From Ashinkailepas kermadecensis (taxonomy: Eukaryota > Arthropoda > Thecostraca > Neolepadidae): a stretch of DNA of 64,000 nt. The stretch is taken from positions 145,683 through 209,682 of the forward strand of contig JAOTOM010004003.1 in the NCBI GenBank assembly GCA_034440615.1, in the 5' to 3' direction. Position 1 is the stretch's first letter. The number at the start of each line of letters is the position of its first letter. This document shows positions 1 to 11,874 of this stretch, piece by piece. The notes under the pieces are model-generated. The model made no database searches and had not been told where the DNA came from. It saw nothing but the letters and a program-made list of their open reading frames with translations. Position numbers and translations under genes: made by a program.

Positions 1-1334
1 TGGCGTGGTGCTCTGTCGTCCCTGTCTGTCGTCCGTGGCGTGGTGCTCTGTGTGCTGCCCGTCTGTCGTCCGTGACGTGGTGCTCTGTCGTCCCTGTCTG
101 TCGTCCGTGGCGTGGTGCTCTGTCGTCCCTGTCTGTCGTCCGTGGCGTGGTGCTCTGTCGTCCCTGTCTGTCGTCCGTGGCGTGGTGCTCTGTCGTCCCT
201 GTCTGTCGTCCGTGGCGTGGTGCTCTGTGTGCTGCCCGTCTGTCGTCCGTGGCGTGGTGCTCTGTGTGCTGCCCGTCTGTCGTCCGTGGCGTGGTGCTCT
301 GTCGTCCCTGTCTGTCGTCCGTGGTGTGGTGCTCTGTGTGCTGCCCGTCTGTCGTCCGTGACGTGCTGCTCTGTCGTCCCTGTCTGTCGTCCGTGGCGTG
401 GTGCTCTGTCGTCCCTGTCTGTCGTCCGTGACGTGGTGCTCTGTGTGCTGCCCGTCTGTCGTCCGTGACGTGGTGCTCTGTCGTCCCTGTCTGTCGTCCG
501 TGATGTGGTGCTCTGTCGTCCCTGTCTGTCGTCCGTGGCGTGGTGCTCTGTGTGCTGCCCGTCTGTCGTCCGTGACGTGGTGCTCTGTCGTCCCTGTCTG
601 TCGTCCGTGGCGTGGTGCTCTGTGTGCTGCCCGTCTGTCGTCCGTGGCGTGGTGCTCTGTGTGCTGCCCGTCTGTCGTCCGTGACGTGGTGCTCTGTCGT
701 CCCTGTCTGTCGTCCGTGGCGTGGTGCTCTGTGTGCGCCGTCTGTCGTCCGTGGCGTGGTGCTCTGTGTGCTGCCCGTCTGTCGTCCGTGACGTGGTGCT
801 CTGTCGTCCCTGTCTGTCGTCCGTGACGTGGTGCTCTGTGTGCTGCCCGTCTGTCGTCCGTGGCGTGGTGCTCTGTGTGCTGCCCGTCTGTCGTCCGTGA
901 CGTGGTGCTCTGTCGTCCCTGTCTGTCGTCCGTGGCGTGGTGCTCTGTGTGCTGCCCGTCTGTCGTCCGTGGCGTGGTGCTCTGTGTGCTGCCCGTCTGT
1001 CGTCCGTGGCGTGGTGCTCTGTGTGCTGCCCGTCTGTCGTCCGTGACGTGGTGCTCTGTCGTCCCTGTCTGTCGTCCGTGGCGTGGTGCTCTGTCGTCCC
1101 TGTCTGTCGTCCGTGGCGTGTGCTCTGTCGTCCTGTCTGTCGTCCGTGGCGTGGTGCTCTGTCGTCCCTGTCTGTCGTCCGTGGCGTGGTGCTCGGTCGT
1201 CCCTGTCTGTCGTCCGTGACGTGGTGCTCTGTCGTCCCTGTCTGTCGTCCGTGGCGTGGTGCTCTGTCGTCCCTGTCTGTCGTCCGTGGCGTGGTGCTCT
1301 GTGTGCTGCCCGTCTGTCGTCCGTGACGTGCTGC
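1..1334. repeat. 35/37-bp minisatellite, left end cut by the window
   Basis: Head-to-tail array of about 37 units. Every unit starts TGGCGTGGTGCTCTGT and ends CTGTCGTCCG; the middle is either CGTCCC (35-bp form) or GTGCTGCCCG (37-bp form). The two forms are mixed irregularly along the array. A few units carry TGACG in place of TGGCG, and single-base losses occur near 735, 1120 and 1132. The plus strand is almost free of A, which is why several Cys/Val/Ser-rich frames stay open. These frames have no conserved start, no stable register across units and no resemblance to a protein family, so I treat the array as non-coding. Confidence 0.97.
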
Positions 1335-1470
1335 TTGAGGCTGTTGATGTGGCGAGAGAAATAGACGCGACTGAGCGCGCGCCATATATCCGAACGAATG
1401 AGAAGATGACTGACGGCTGTTCTACCCCATCGGTCGGCCACGTCGAGCGCGGGAATGCGTTAAGCTGATT

Positions 1471-1535
1471 GCTACACATTGCCGCTACTCATTGTCGCTA
1501 CTTATTGTCGCTACTTATTGTCGCTACTCACTGTC
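1471..1535. repeat. 13-bp short tandem repeat, 5 copies
   Basis: Five units related to GCTACTTATTGTC lie head to tail, the outer ones more diverged. No function is visible. Confidence 0.9.
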
Positions 1536-1833
1536 AGCGCTGTCAGCGGGATGACTGAACGGATGGCGATAATGCAGACGTGGTGCCGTCGGAATCTACC
1601 GCTGACCATCGGGTACACGCCGTCATGACGTATTTACGACACCGTCGGCAATGTCGCGCGCGAGACCCGACGGCCACCACCTCTTATTTAATCAGTTTGA
1701 AGCGCGCGGTATCGGTGTACACATTCACACGGAACAATTGGAAGTGGTGCTGGCGCGTCGTGGCGGATGTGTGGAGGAGGAGGTGGGGGGCTGCAGCTCT
1801 GCCGCTAACTTGACCATCGCGCACCTCCATGGT

Positions 1834-1996
1834 CTATGTTGGCGTGACTGGTCCAGGAAGGTACCCTGGTGCGGATGGATCGTATTTAACAATCGTTGCC
1901 TATATTGGCGTGGCTGGTCAGGAGAGGGGAGCAGGGGAGGGGGTACCCTGGTGCGGATGGGTCGTGTCTGACAATCGTGGCCTATTTTGGCGTGGC
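1834..1996. repeat. Diverged tandem duplication (66 and 81 bp plus a partial third)
   Basis: Two imperfect copies share GGTACCCTGGTGCGGATGG and a TTGGCGTG start. The second copy carries a 15-bp purine-rich insertion, and a third copy begins at 1981 and is cut short. The surrounding sequence holds no convincing gene. Confidence 0.8.
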
Positions 1997-2474
1997 CGAA
2001 TGTGATTAGCATTTCCGGTCACCGGACTGTGCAGCCATGGCCCGTCGAGTATTTTGCAATGTCCGAACATTATGCATGCGCTTCGAATAATAGTGAGCTT
2101 GCTTTGCCGACCCAGTCGATAACTGAAGCGTCTATTAGTGATAAATGAAAATGAAAAAAGGTTTAATATGGTTATCGATTTTGTTGTATGCGAAATGTGC
2201 GCTCCATACTGCTATTTTTATATACTTTAGGACTGCAATTCTGGAAATTGGGTTCCAAATATCTAACGTCCGTTCTGGTGGGGACCTGGATCATCTTCGA
2301 CAGCCTGTGGCTACAGCGCATCACCAGGTCAGCCAGCACGAATGTGACGCCGGAGGGCCAGCTCCCGCACGGACCGAGTTCGGCTCAAACGTCTGCTGTT
2401 GGCCAGTGACGTCACACCGTGACTGGTGTCAGCTGACTGCACAGTGTGTCGGCGATACGGCCGTAATCTGAAGC
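1997..2474. other. Anonymous spacer
   Basis: Unique sequence that is AT-rich around 2050-2280. The only site noted is a palindromic CRE-type TGACGTCA at 2407-2414. Open frames here are short and overlap without family resemblance. Confidence 0.6.
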
Positions 2475-2818
2475 GTGTGCTGGGGCGGAGGCAGGGGCGG
2501 GTGACGCGTGTGCTGGGACGGAGGCAGGGGCGGGTGACGCGTGTGCTGGGAAGGAGGCAGAGGCGGGTGACGCGTGTGCTGGGACGGAGGCAGGGACGGG
2601 TGACGCGTGTGCTGGGACGGAGGCAGGGGCGGGTGACGCGTGTGCTGGGGCGGAGGCGGGCGGGTGACGCGTGTGCTGGGGCGGAGGCAGGGGCGGGTGA
2701 CGCGTGTGCTGGGATGGAGGCGGGCGGGTGACGCGTGTGCTGGGATGGAGGCGGGCGGGTGACGCGTGTGCAGGGACGGAGGCGGGCGGGTGACGCGTGT
2801 GCAGGGACGGAGGCAGGC
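2475..2818. repeat. 31/33-bp minisatellite
   Basis: About eleven units built on GTGTGCTGGG-CGGAGGC-GGGCGGGTGACGC. Length differs by presence or absence of AG in the middle, and the shorter units cluster at the right-hand end. Each unit junction contains ACGCGT. Both strands stay open in several frames; the minus-strand product is a Pro/Ala/His/Ser repeat. I see no evidence that it is expressed. Confidence 0.95.
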
Positions 2819-2943
2819 GGCGACCGGCAGGGGCCGCCGCTCCGCCACAGCAAAACGGCAAACGGGGATGTTTTCGTTCTGGCGTTCAGTCTAGCCACTC
2901 AATGTCCATGGGCATAATGTGAGATGTCATAGCTATTGAGGGC

Positions 2944-3493
2944 ACCCTTCGCCTTCAGACCTGATGGTGGAAGTCCAGCAGTCCATTGTCAGGGCTCGTC
3001 ACCGGGCGGCCCGTCGGACACCATTTTGGTGCCTGCTGGTGCCTTCAGACCCGATGGTGGCAGTCCAGCAGTCCATTGTGAGGGCTCGTCACCGGGCGGC
3101 CGGTCGGACACCATTTTGGTGCCTGCTGGTGCCCTCAGACCCGATGGTGGCAGTCCAGCAGTCCATTGTGAGGGCTCGTCACCGGGCGGCCAGTCGGACA
3201 CCATTTTGGTGCCTGCTGGTGCCCTCAGACCCGATGGTGGCAGTCCAGCAGTCCATTGTGAGGGCTCGTCACCGGGCGGCCAGTCGGACACTATTTTGGT
3301 GCCTGCTGGTGCCCTCAGACCCGATGGTGGCAGTCCAGCAGTCCATTGTGAGGGCTCGTCACCGGGCGGCCAGTCGGACACCATTTTGGTGCCTGCTGGT
3401 GCCTTCAGACCCGATGGTGGCAGTCCAGCAGTCCATTGTGAGGGCTCGTCACCGGGCGGCCAGTCGGACACCATTTTGGTGCCTGCTGGTGCG
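2944..3493. repeat. 90-bp minisatellite, 6 copies
   Basis: Six highly similar 90-bp units, starting near CTTCAGACCTGATGG and each ending CACCATTTTGGTGCC. Because 90 is a multiple of three, frames run through all copies on both strands, for example a plus-strand 191-residue frame at 2936-3511 with a 30-residue Gly/Ser/Pro-rich repeat. Each copy contains the short inverted repeat CACCATTTTGGTG. Coding potential cannot be excluded for a fixed 30-residue repeat, but no signal peptide or family feature supports it. Confidence 0.95.
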
Positions 3494-3924
3494 TACTTGC
3501 CGTTCAAGTAGTGTTGCTGGGTGCTGAAGTCTGGCGTTGCGTAATAAGGCGCATGTTTTAGGTCTGACAGCACTGGACTAAAATGGCCCTATCGCGAAGC
3601 TCCCCCTCGTTGCACACGATTCTTTATCAAGCAGTCAACCACTGAGCATTAGGGCTAATGTCGTCCATGGAAGTAGTGATCTTGTCCCGCTCCATTCGCC
3701 ATCGGCAGCTATTTCCTGGCGGCGCTGCTGGCGTGCCAAGCAGGCCACGCGATACACATTACACATTGTATGCAGTGCTGCACGTGCTGTGCACACGGCG
3801 CTGTTTGACACACAGCCGGTTGCTGTTTATTCACGTGAATTATTTGTCCGGTAATGAAAGCCGAGAGAAACACGTGATCCGGACGACCAGCGGCGGGTTT
3901 TTGTTCCGGGCCTGCACGGCGTCA
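3494..3924. other. Anonymous spacer between minisatellites
   Basis: Unique sequence with no repeat, RNA gene or convincing coding exon visible. Confidence 0.55.
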
Positions 3925-4430
3925 CTGCGGACGTGGACGGCAACCATGCAAGGGACGGCCGACCTCGCTCGACACCCCTCCGGCGTCACTGCGGACGTGG
4001 GCGGCAACCGTACGGCCGACCTCGCTCGACGCCCCTCCGGCGTCACTGCGGACGTGGGCGGCACGCGTACGAGCGACGGCCGACCTCGCTCGACGCCCCT
4101 CAGGCATCACTGCGGACGTGGGCGGCACGCGTAAGAGCGACGGCCGACCTCGCTCGACGCCCCTCCGGCGTCACTGCGGACGTGGGCGGCACGCGTACGA
4201 GCGACGGCCGACCTCGCTCGACGCCCCTCCGGCGTCACTGCGGACGTGGGCGGCACGCGTACGAGCGACGGCCGACCTCGCTCGACGCCCCTCCGGTGTC
4301 ACTGGACGTGGGCGGTGCGCGTACGAGAGACTGCCGACCTCGCTCGACGCCCCTCGGGCATCACTGCGGACGTGGGCGGCACGCGTACGAGTGACGGCCG
4401 ACCTCGCTCGACGCCCCTCCAGCGCCGCGC
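3925..4430. repeat. 64-bp minisatellite, about 8 copies
   Basis: Units contain CGGACGTGGGCGGCACGCGT and GACCTCGCTCGACGCCCCTC. The first two copies and the copy near 4300 carry internal deletions. The sequence is very CpG-rich. Frames on both strands give Arg/Thr-rich repeats that change register between copies. Confidence 0.95.
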
Positions 4431-4650
4431 CAGCAGTGCGATACAGTCACTTTTTGCGACGTGTCGTGCTCGTCTGAGGGATGTTTTCTCGCCTGGCAGT
4501 GTTTTTAATGCGCGCCCAGCTGGTGATTTATGCCGCGCGACGAGACACGAGCCGCCGTCGCTGCGGTGGTTGTCTTGAGCGCCGGTGACTGTCGGCGTCA
4601 GTGCTGCCGACACGTGCGCACCGTCCACGGATGTGGATCTGGGTGGTGAC

Positions 4651-4755
4651 TAGAGGTGGCAAATGTTAGGACCGAGGACCGAAGGCGCGGTCGGGACAGA
4701 GGACAGGCGGACTTTTTGACCGGTTTTTCGAATATATGCGGGTCTTTCAGTTGAT

Positions 4756-4798
<43 letters not shown>

Positions 4799-5784
4799 AT
4801 ATATATATATGTAATATACACAATGAACAATTTCATGATAAATCCTTAAGTATTTGAGAGAAAAAAATGTTGTATGATAATTGCCGGGAACTTCAGATTA
4901 TCAATGATAGTGGTTGATACTGCGACACTCGAACATGCTCACGATATACAGCTTTCAAAAGTAAGGCTTGCAACTGCAATAAAGCAAAAACGGTTGTTTT
5001 TACCAGATATTGAACGGTATAATATGGCTGGGAACGGGTTAAAATGAATATAAAATATACATTATACATAGCATCATACTAGCATTTTAGCACATTGTAT
5101 TACAATGATGTACCAACAGCATTGCTTATTGTACATGGTTGTATAAGCAAGACACATCACTTTCCTTAGCATTTGTTTAATGACGATGCAAGGGAGGAGC
5201 AAACATTATCAACAGAAGAAATTGTATTTCTATTGGCGAGCTTCCATAGTTTCAGCAAAATTTCATAACTATGCGTCTCTTAAAATGCACGGCTTAATAC
5301 TATCCTTCCTAATCCAAAAATAGTACAATTGACAAAAGCAAAATTGCCACCATAGACAAGGTAGGATTCATTCATCTTTGACTCATGAGTAGCATACCAC
5401 AGTACATCATATAGCATACAGTATATAGCATACTGAATTAACCTATGTTTTAAAGACTGTTTTGCACACATGTTATGTCCACCAATACCAATCAATTGAA
5501 AGAGGATGTCTTGCTAAGAGGTTTTTTTCAATCCACATTCTGGTAGTGAACGAGGCTTTCCAAAGAGATGTGAACTGCTTAAATTACCTTGCTTAAACAA
5601 AAGAGCAATTTTTGCACTCTTCATGTGCAAAAAAACTTGTTTGAAGAACTGATCTTTTGACCCGCTTCAGTTCATTTGACCCGGCTTCAACCGGGCTTGG
5701 TTCCGGGCTTGGTTCCGGGCTTGGTTCCAACAGACCGGCCGGTCCCGGTCTTCGGTCCCGAATTGTTTGGTTATTTGCCACCTA
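4651..5784. mobile_element. hAT-like non-autonomous element (MITE), 1,134 bp
   Basis: The left end TAGAGGTGGCAAAT and the right end (read inward, TAGGTGGCAAAT) form short terminal inverted repeats. They are flanked by 8-bp direct repeats GTGGTGAC (4643-4650) and GTGGTCAC (5785-5792), one mismatch apart. Subterminal sequence is also inverted (GGACCGAGGACCG on the left, CGGGACCGAAGACCG inward from the right). The interior is AT-rich, with an (AT)n tract at about 4757-4812, and no transposase frame is present. An 8-bp duplication and a TAGNGGTGGCAAA-type end are typical of hAT elements. The AT-rich interior contrasts with the CpG-rich DNA on both sides. Confidence 0.8.
5691..5730. repeat. 13-bp repeat inside the MITE
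   Basis: Three copies of GGGCTTGGTTCCG sit in the right subterminal region of the hAT-like element, preceding its GGTCCCGGTCTTCGGTCCCG end. Confidence 0.85.
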
Positions 5785-6040
5785 GTGGTCACACGTCTGT
5801 GTCGGCAGCATCACTAGCTGGTAACTGTGGGTAAGAGAACAAGTATAGCTCGCGTGTATTCAATGTGACGTCACGGGTACGAACATACATGTGCCATTGT
5901 ATGTAGACAGTTGTGAGGAGATGCCCAATATTTGTTTCCAAATTTAGTATTGTATCTATCGGTGAGAATGAAAAAAGCAGACTTCAACACCCTACCTGAT
6001 TCTCACTCTCCCAGTATTATATTTGTGTCTGGACACATGG

Positions 6041-6612
6041 CCATAGACCCAGTGCTCAGCGCAAGGAGTGTTGTGGGCCTCGTTCGATGCGCCTTCCGTA
6101 TCTTCACACCTGCATATCCATCACCTCCCTCACGTTTCTCATCGTTTCCATGTCCCTCACATTCTCCCAACCCCTCGTCATGTGCGTCACGTCTCAAATG
6201 TCTAACCTCCCTCATATCCCCAAGCTCCCGACCACCACATTGTCCCCAGCCGAGCCGTTCACACACGGAGCTGCAACGTTCACCATACCGTCCCCAGCCG
6301 AGCCGTTCACATACGGAGCTGCAACGTTCACCATAACCCAGGCCATAGACCCAGTGCTCAGCGCAAGGAGTGTTGTGGGCCTCGTTCGATGCGCCTTCCG
6401 TATCTTCACACCTGCATATCCATCACCTCCCTCACGTTTCTCATCGTTTCCATGTCCCTCACATTCTCCCAACCCCTCGTCATGTGCGTCACGTCTCAAA
6501 TGTCTAACCTCCCTCATATCCCCAAGCTCCCGACCACCACATTGTCCCCAGCCGAGCCGTTCACACATGGAGCTCAACGTTCGCCATACCGTCCCCAGCC
6601 TTTCACACACGG
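6041..6612. repeat. 301-bp direct tandem duplication
   Basis: Sequence from 6041 (CCATAGACCCAGTGCTCAGC) recurs at 6342 with very few changes and runs to about 6612. Within each copy, a ~48-bp motif containing CCCCAGCCGAGCCGTTCAC is itself partly repeated. The near identity of the copies implies a recent event. No coding function is recognised. Confidence 0.92.
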
Positions 6613-6670
6613 AGCTGCGACGTCCGCACGTTGAGAGAAAGAGCCGACACCGACACTGGCGGCACCGGCC

Positions 6671-7640
6671 GCTCCCGGCCTGACGGCCAGCCCACCAAAC
6701 GTGTCCAGACTCCGTCTGCCGCTCCCGGCCCGACTGCCAGCCCACCAAACGTGTCCAGGCTCCGTCTGCCGCTCCCGGCCTGACTGCCAGCCCACCAAAC
6801 GTGTCCAGACTCCGTCTGCCGGGCCCGGCCTGACTGCCAGCCCACCAAACGTGTCCAGACTCCGTCTGCCGCTCCCGGCCTGTCTGCCAGCCCACCAAAC
6901 GTGTCCAGACTCCGTCTGCCGGGCCCGGCCTGTCTGCCAGCCCACCAAACGTGTCCAGACTCCGTCTGCCGCTCCCGGCCTGACTGCCAGCCCACCAAAC
7001 GTGTCCAGACTCCGTCTGCCGCTCCCGGCCCGACTGCCAGCCCACCAAACGTGTCCAGACTCCGTCTGCCGCTCCCGGCCTGACGGCCAGCCCACCAAAC
7101 GTGTCCAGACTCAGTCTGCCGGGCCCGGCCTGTCTGCCAGCCCACCAAACGTGTCCAGACTCCGTCTGCCGCTCCCGGCCTGACTGCCAGCCCACCAAAC
7201 GTGTCCAGACTCCGTCTGCCGCTCCCGGCCCGACTGCCAGCCCACCAAACGTGTCCAGACTCCGTCTGCCGCTCCCGGCCTGACGGCCAGCCCACCAAAC
7301 GTGTCCAGACTCAGTCTGCCGGGCCCGGCCTGTCTGCCAGCCCACCAAACGTGTCCAGACTCCGTCTGCCGGGCCCGGCCTGTCTGCCAGCCCACCAAAC
7401 GTGTCCAGACTCCGTCTGCCGGGCCCGGCCTGACTGCCAGCCCACCAAACGTGTCCAGACTCCGTCTGCCGCTCCCGGCCTGACTGCCAGCCCACCAAAC
7501 GTGTCCAGACTCCGTCTGCCGCTCCCGGCCCGACTGCCAGCCCACCAAACGTGTCCAGACTCCGTCTGCCGCTCCCGGCCTGACTGCCAGCCCACCAAAC
7601 GTGTCCAGACTCAGTCTGCCGGGCCCGGCCCGACTGCTAG
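6671..7640. repeat. 50-bp minisatellite with higher-order structure
   Basis: About 19 exact 50-bp units containing AGCCCACCAAACGTGTCCAG. Units differ at the CGACTG/TGACTG/TGACGG/TGTCTG position and in GCTCCCGGCC versus GGGCCCGGCC. The four-unit block at 6931-7130 recurs at 7131-7330, which shows amplification in 200-bp steps. The minus strand reads as a Trp/Gly/Arg repeat and all frames are long, but unit length is not a multiple of three, so the frames are interchangeable artefacts. Confidence 0.97.
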
Positions 7641-7675
7641 CACACTCGACTCGTGTCTGGACTCCACTTGCCGGG

Positions 7676-7799
7676 GCCCGACCCGACCCGACCCGACCCG
7701 ACCCGACCCGGCCCGGCCTGGCCCGGCCTGGCCCGGCCCGGCCCGGCCCGACCCGACCCGACCCGACCCGGCCCGGCCCGACCCGACCCGGCCCGGCCA
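7676..7799. repeat. CCCGA/CCCGG pentanucleotide array
   Basis: An uninterrupted run of ACCCG and GCCCG pentamers. It follows the 50-bp array directly and shares its CCCGGCC motif, so it may have expanded from that array's edge. Confidence 0.95.
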
Positions 7800-7877
7800 C
7801 CGCATTCCAGCTACGCCACCCAATGGTCTGTGTTTCCGACCTTTGCTGGTGTCAAGCAGTTCTGGAATGGGCGACGT

Positions 7878-8694
7878 GCCTCCCGGCGTGCTGACAGTAC
7901 AGAGGTATAGAGTTGTGCCTCCCGGCTTGCTGACAGTACAGAGGTATAGAGTTGTGCCTCCCGGCGTGCTGACGGTACAGAGGTATAGAGTTGTGCCTCC
8001 CGGCGTGCTGACAGTACAGAGGTATAGAGTTGTGCCTCCCGGCGTGCTGACAGTACAGAGGTATAGAGTTGTGCCTCCCGGCGTGCTGACGGTACAGAGG
8101 TATAGAGTTGTGCCTCCCGGCGTGCTGACGGTACAGAGGTATAGAGTTGTGCCTCCCGGCGTGCTGACAGTACAGAGGTATAGATTTGTGCCTCCCGGCG
8201 TGCTGACGGTACAGAGGTATAGAGTTGTGCCTCCCGGCGTGCTGACAGTACAGAGGTATAGAGTTGTGCCTCCCGGCGTGCTGACAGTACAGAGGTATAG
8301 AGTTGTGCCTCCCGGCGTGCTGACAGTACAGAGGTATAGAGTTGTGCCTCCCGGCGTGCTGACAGTACAGAGGTATAGAGTTGTGCCTCCCGGCGTGCTG
8401 ACGGTACCGAGGTATAGGTTGTGCCTCCCGGCGTGCTGACAGTACAGAGGTATAGAGTTGTGCCTCCCGGCGTGCTGACAGTACAGAGGTATAGAGTTGT
8501 GCCTCCCGGCGTGCTGACGGTACAGAGGTATAGAGTTGTGCCTCCCGGCGTGCTGACGGTACAGAGGTATAGAGTTGTGCCTCCCGGCGTGCTGACAGTA
8601 CAGAGGTATAGAGTTGTGCCTCCCGGCGTGCTGACAGTACAGAGGTATAGAGTTGTGCCTCCCGGCGTGCTGACAGTACAGAGGTATAGAGTTG
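7878..8694. repeat. 39-bp minisatellite, about 21 copies
   Basis: Nearly uniform 39-bp units containing CCTCCCGGCGTGCTGAC and AGAGGTATAGAGTT. The only frequent variant is GACAGT/GACGGT. The unit equals 13 codons, so a plus-strand 13-residue repeat and a minus-strand Thr/Val/Ser-rich repeat both stay in register. A two-base loss near 8420 shifts the register. Neither strand shows a start with context, splice sites or family resemblance. Confidence 0.97.
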
Positions 8695-9810
8695 CCAACG
8701 GCGTTGGCATTAGCTGTCGCCGAGTGGTGGAAATAACGACGAAAAATGCGATGGTAAAAAGACTGCCGTCGGCGTGCGAAGCGCGACGACATTTTCTGGC
8801 TTGTAGTTCAAATTCCAAAATTGCTTGCTAGACCTAGTATATTTTTTTTAACGTGGGGTCAGGCCCTCACCTCCTATTGGCCACGTCTCTGCTCCCTATC
8901 ACGACATCTGAACATCGTTGTGTCGATGTTTTGCTCCGATGAATGCACGTCTACATGACCAGGAGGGGCCTCGGCCGTGTGGACGTGCCTGACAAGGAGG
9001 GACCTCGGCGGCGCGGAGGTAGCCCGGACCCGCCAGACCGGCCTGCCGGCAGCTGGCCGCGGCGGGAGCCGAAGGTCGCCGCCGCCGTACACTCGTGTGG
9101 CCTTGATGAACCGGTCGCTGCGATGTTACTAGAGAAGATACTGGTCTGACACCACGCTGGCCGTCATCCCGCGGCGCGAACCTCTCCGTAAACGAGGTGT
9201 GAGCACAGTATTTATACCTGACTTCAGGACACTGAGCTTAAAGGTATCTATCTGTCAGTGAGGGCGGAAGCAAAGCTTTCTTTCTGTTTTACCCATTCAA
9301 TGTCGTACATCGTCATGGGAATAGATTTGATGTTGATTAGAAAAGTGACTGGGTAGTGGCTCACTGGACTATCGTCATCTGTGCACATAAGGAAAAACGG
9401 AGTTAAGGTCATACCATGCCCAACCCAGTCGCAAATATTAGAAAATGTAATGCCGAAGTTGTGATCGCAGGTGGGTAGAAGAGTTTCTCACACCTCCATG
9501 CGAAGCCACTGTTGTTCTCTCTTCAATGGTCATCGCTAGTGTGTAGGGACGCACATGGATGGAATTGGGTGGTGCTTCGGCCGCCTCGTAATCTACTTCT
9601 CGCGCATCACGGCTTCCCTATATCACCCGCTGCGCTTCGCATTGCCGCCTGCACCGATCGATAAGAACTTCCGTGACACCCATCACTCACCCGAAGCACC
9701 GCGTCCCGGGTGTGGGTGTGTGGAGGGCGACTGTCGGCTTCTCTGACCTCGAATGGTGCAGATCTTGAATAATATAGAAGTCCGACCGCGGGCGTGACTC
9801 AGACGACACT
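8695..9810. other. Anonymous spacer
   Basis: Unique sequence, GC-rich at about 8980-9090 and more balanced after that. No repeat, RNA gene or protein domain is recognised. Frames of 60-75 residues at 8874-9149 and 9555-9746 look like chance openings. Confidence 0.55.
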
Positions 9811-10172
9811 GCCGGCGCGTGTTGGGCCGTCGGCAGCCCGTGTCCCACCCGCGTCTGGCGAGGAGCCGGCTGCCGGCGCGTGTTGGGCCGTCGGCAGCCC
9901 GTGCCCCACCCGCGTCTGGCGAGGAGCCGGCTGCCGGCGCGTGTTGGGCCGTCGGCAGCCCGTGCCCCACTCGCGTCTGGCGAGGAGCCGGCTGCCGGCG
10001 CGTGTTGGGCCGTCGGCAGCCCGTGTCCCACCCGCGTCTGGCGAGGAGCCGGCTGCCGGCGCGTGTTGGGCCGTCGGCAGCCCGTGTCCCACCCGCGTCT
10101 GGCGAGGAGCCGGCTGCCGGCGCGTGTTGGGCCGTCGGCAGCCCGTGCCCCACCCGCGTCTGGCGAGGAGCC
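9811..10172. repeat. 61-bp minisatellite, 6 copies
   Basis: Units contain GCCGGCGCGTGTTGGGCCGT and CGTCTGGCGAGGAGCCGG. The six copies are almost identical, apart from TGTCCC/TGCCCC and CACCCG/CACTCG. The period of 61 rotates the frame every copy, giving long Arg/Ala/Gly-rich frames on both strands. Confidence 0.96.
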
Positions 10173-11874
10173 GGACTTCAGGTCGTCTCGGTACCGCCTG
10201 AGGGTCGGCCGGTGTATGCAGGGTCATGTCCCACCCGACTGGTTCGCACTGCGATTCGTCTGTTCGGAGCTGGGGATGATTGTCCACATGAGCGGAGGAA
10301 TAGAAGAGAGACGGGGTCAAGCCCCCCTCCCCTCCCCCGCCACCACACGCATATTTGTATCGGATCTTAACCCTTAGGCTTGTGGCGTTGACTGGAAAGG
10401 ATTGACCTACAAATCGGCTCTCCCCGCCCCCGCCTCACACTTTTTTCCGCTCACTCTCCCATATGTGATCTGTCACTGTGGGGTGACAATGGTGGCAGCG
10501 CAACCCGCGTAGTGCGTTCGCTTGGCTTTGGATTGTGGTCACAATGATCCGATTTGCGCCGGCTCCGAGATGACTCCGTGACCTCGATGGTAAGGTCATA
10601 TTAATGTGACTGCGCCCTATGCTGCCTGTGGCCTGCTATGTGTCCACGCTCCGACCAGCTACAGGCGAATATGCCGACCAGTGCCTCTGGCTGAATGAGG
10701 TATAGACCCTGGTGCGGTAACACACATGGACATTGGACAAATGTTTCGGCCGAGTATCTTCGGCATTGCTACCAGTGTTGTAAAATGAAAACGTTTGTAA
10801 GAGCTTCAATACCCAATGTCGAGCACTAAGTGTTTTAGTTCGTACAAGCAAGCAATCATCCAACCTGGGTACGGTATTGGAAGATATCCGTAACGTTTGT
10901 GATATGCGTTGTATTCGACATGGCCAGAGAGAAAGAGAGAAAAAGAGAGAAAGGAATTAGAGTCAGTGCAGCGCGAAATGAGCAAAGGACGAGAGAGCGA
11001 CAGGGGCGGCGATTGCAGGAAATGTGAGATGCTTGTGATGTGTGATATTGGGAAATGTGCGTACCGTGTATTTTGACAATTATCTTAGTGCATGCGAGAT
11101 GTGATTTCTTGTTGAGGCGGCAAAATATGCGAAGATGCTATTCGAATTCAGAGCGTGATTTCAGTGCATGATTTTTGTCATGAACTGATGTGTATGAAAT
11201 ATTGTTACTCTTGAAAATGATCCATGATGGAAAATGTGAGACCTTAATGTAACTAACTGTATGCAAAGCTCAGTATTCCTTGCCAATGAGGGCCAAACCG
11301 TTTCATCTTATTTTGCTTTCACCCATGCTAGGCATGGTGTACAACTTTAACTTTGCACACATGCTGCCTTTGCTATTCTTTTACGGGTTGGGCGACGTTG
11401 GAAAGCATGTTCAAAATCTGCAAACTTCCAAATGCCTGCGGTAACCTCTAAGTTATGCACTGCAAGTTGATCAATTCAGCACTTCCCACAACAGACCTTG
11501 GTGATGGGTACCTTGGAGGTGTATTTTCTGCTTGCACCATGCGATGAGGTCACAAATGCAAAAGAAGCTAAGTTTTTCCGCAAACTAACTGCGTGAAGGA
11601 GCGAACAGCCCATCATTGCAATCTCAAAGTAGATAAAGCATGCCCTGCAAGTGCATACTTTATAACCAACCCTGCAAGTGCAACGTATTTGTACCCGACG
11701 CAGTTTCCAGTCCTGTGGTGGACCAGTCCCGGCGCGTCGAGGTCAGGGCCACCTGCACATTTGCTGACGCTGCGGTAGTTAGTTGTTCAAACAGCCCCCG
11801 GCATATGAGGCGTGACGCCGATAGGGTCGTGGTAATCGGCCAGGGCTGGCTGGGTCACGGGCGGCACCGCCTGG
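10173..11874. other. Anonymous spacer with a purine tract
   Basis: Unique 1.7 kb. A short GAGA/AAGAGAG tract lies at about 10926-10956. AT content rises after 11,000. No gene, RNA or mobile-element signature was recognised. Confidence 0.55.
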
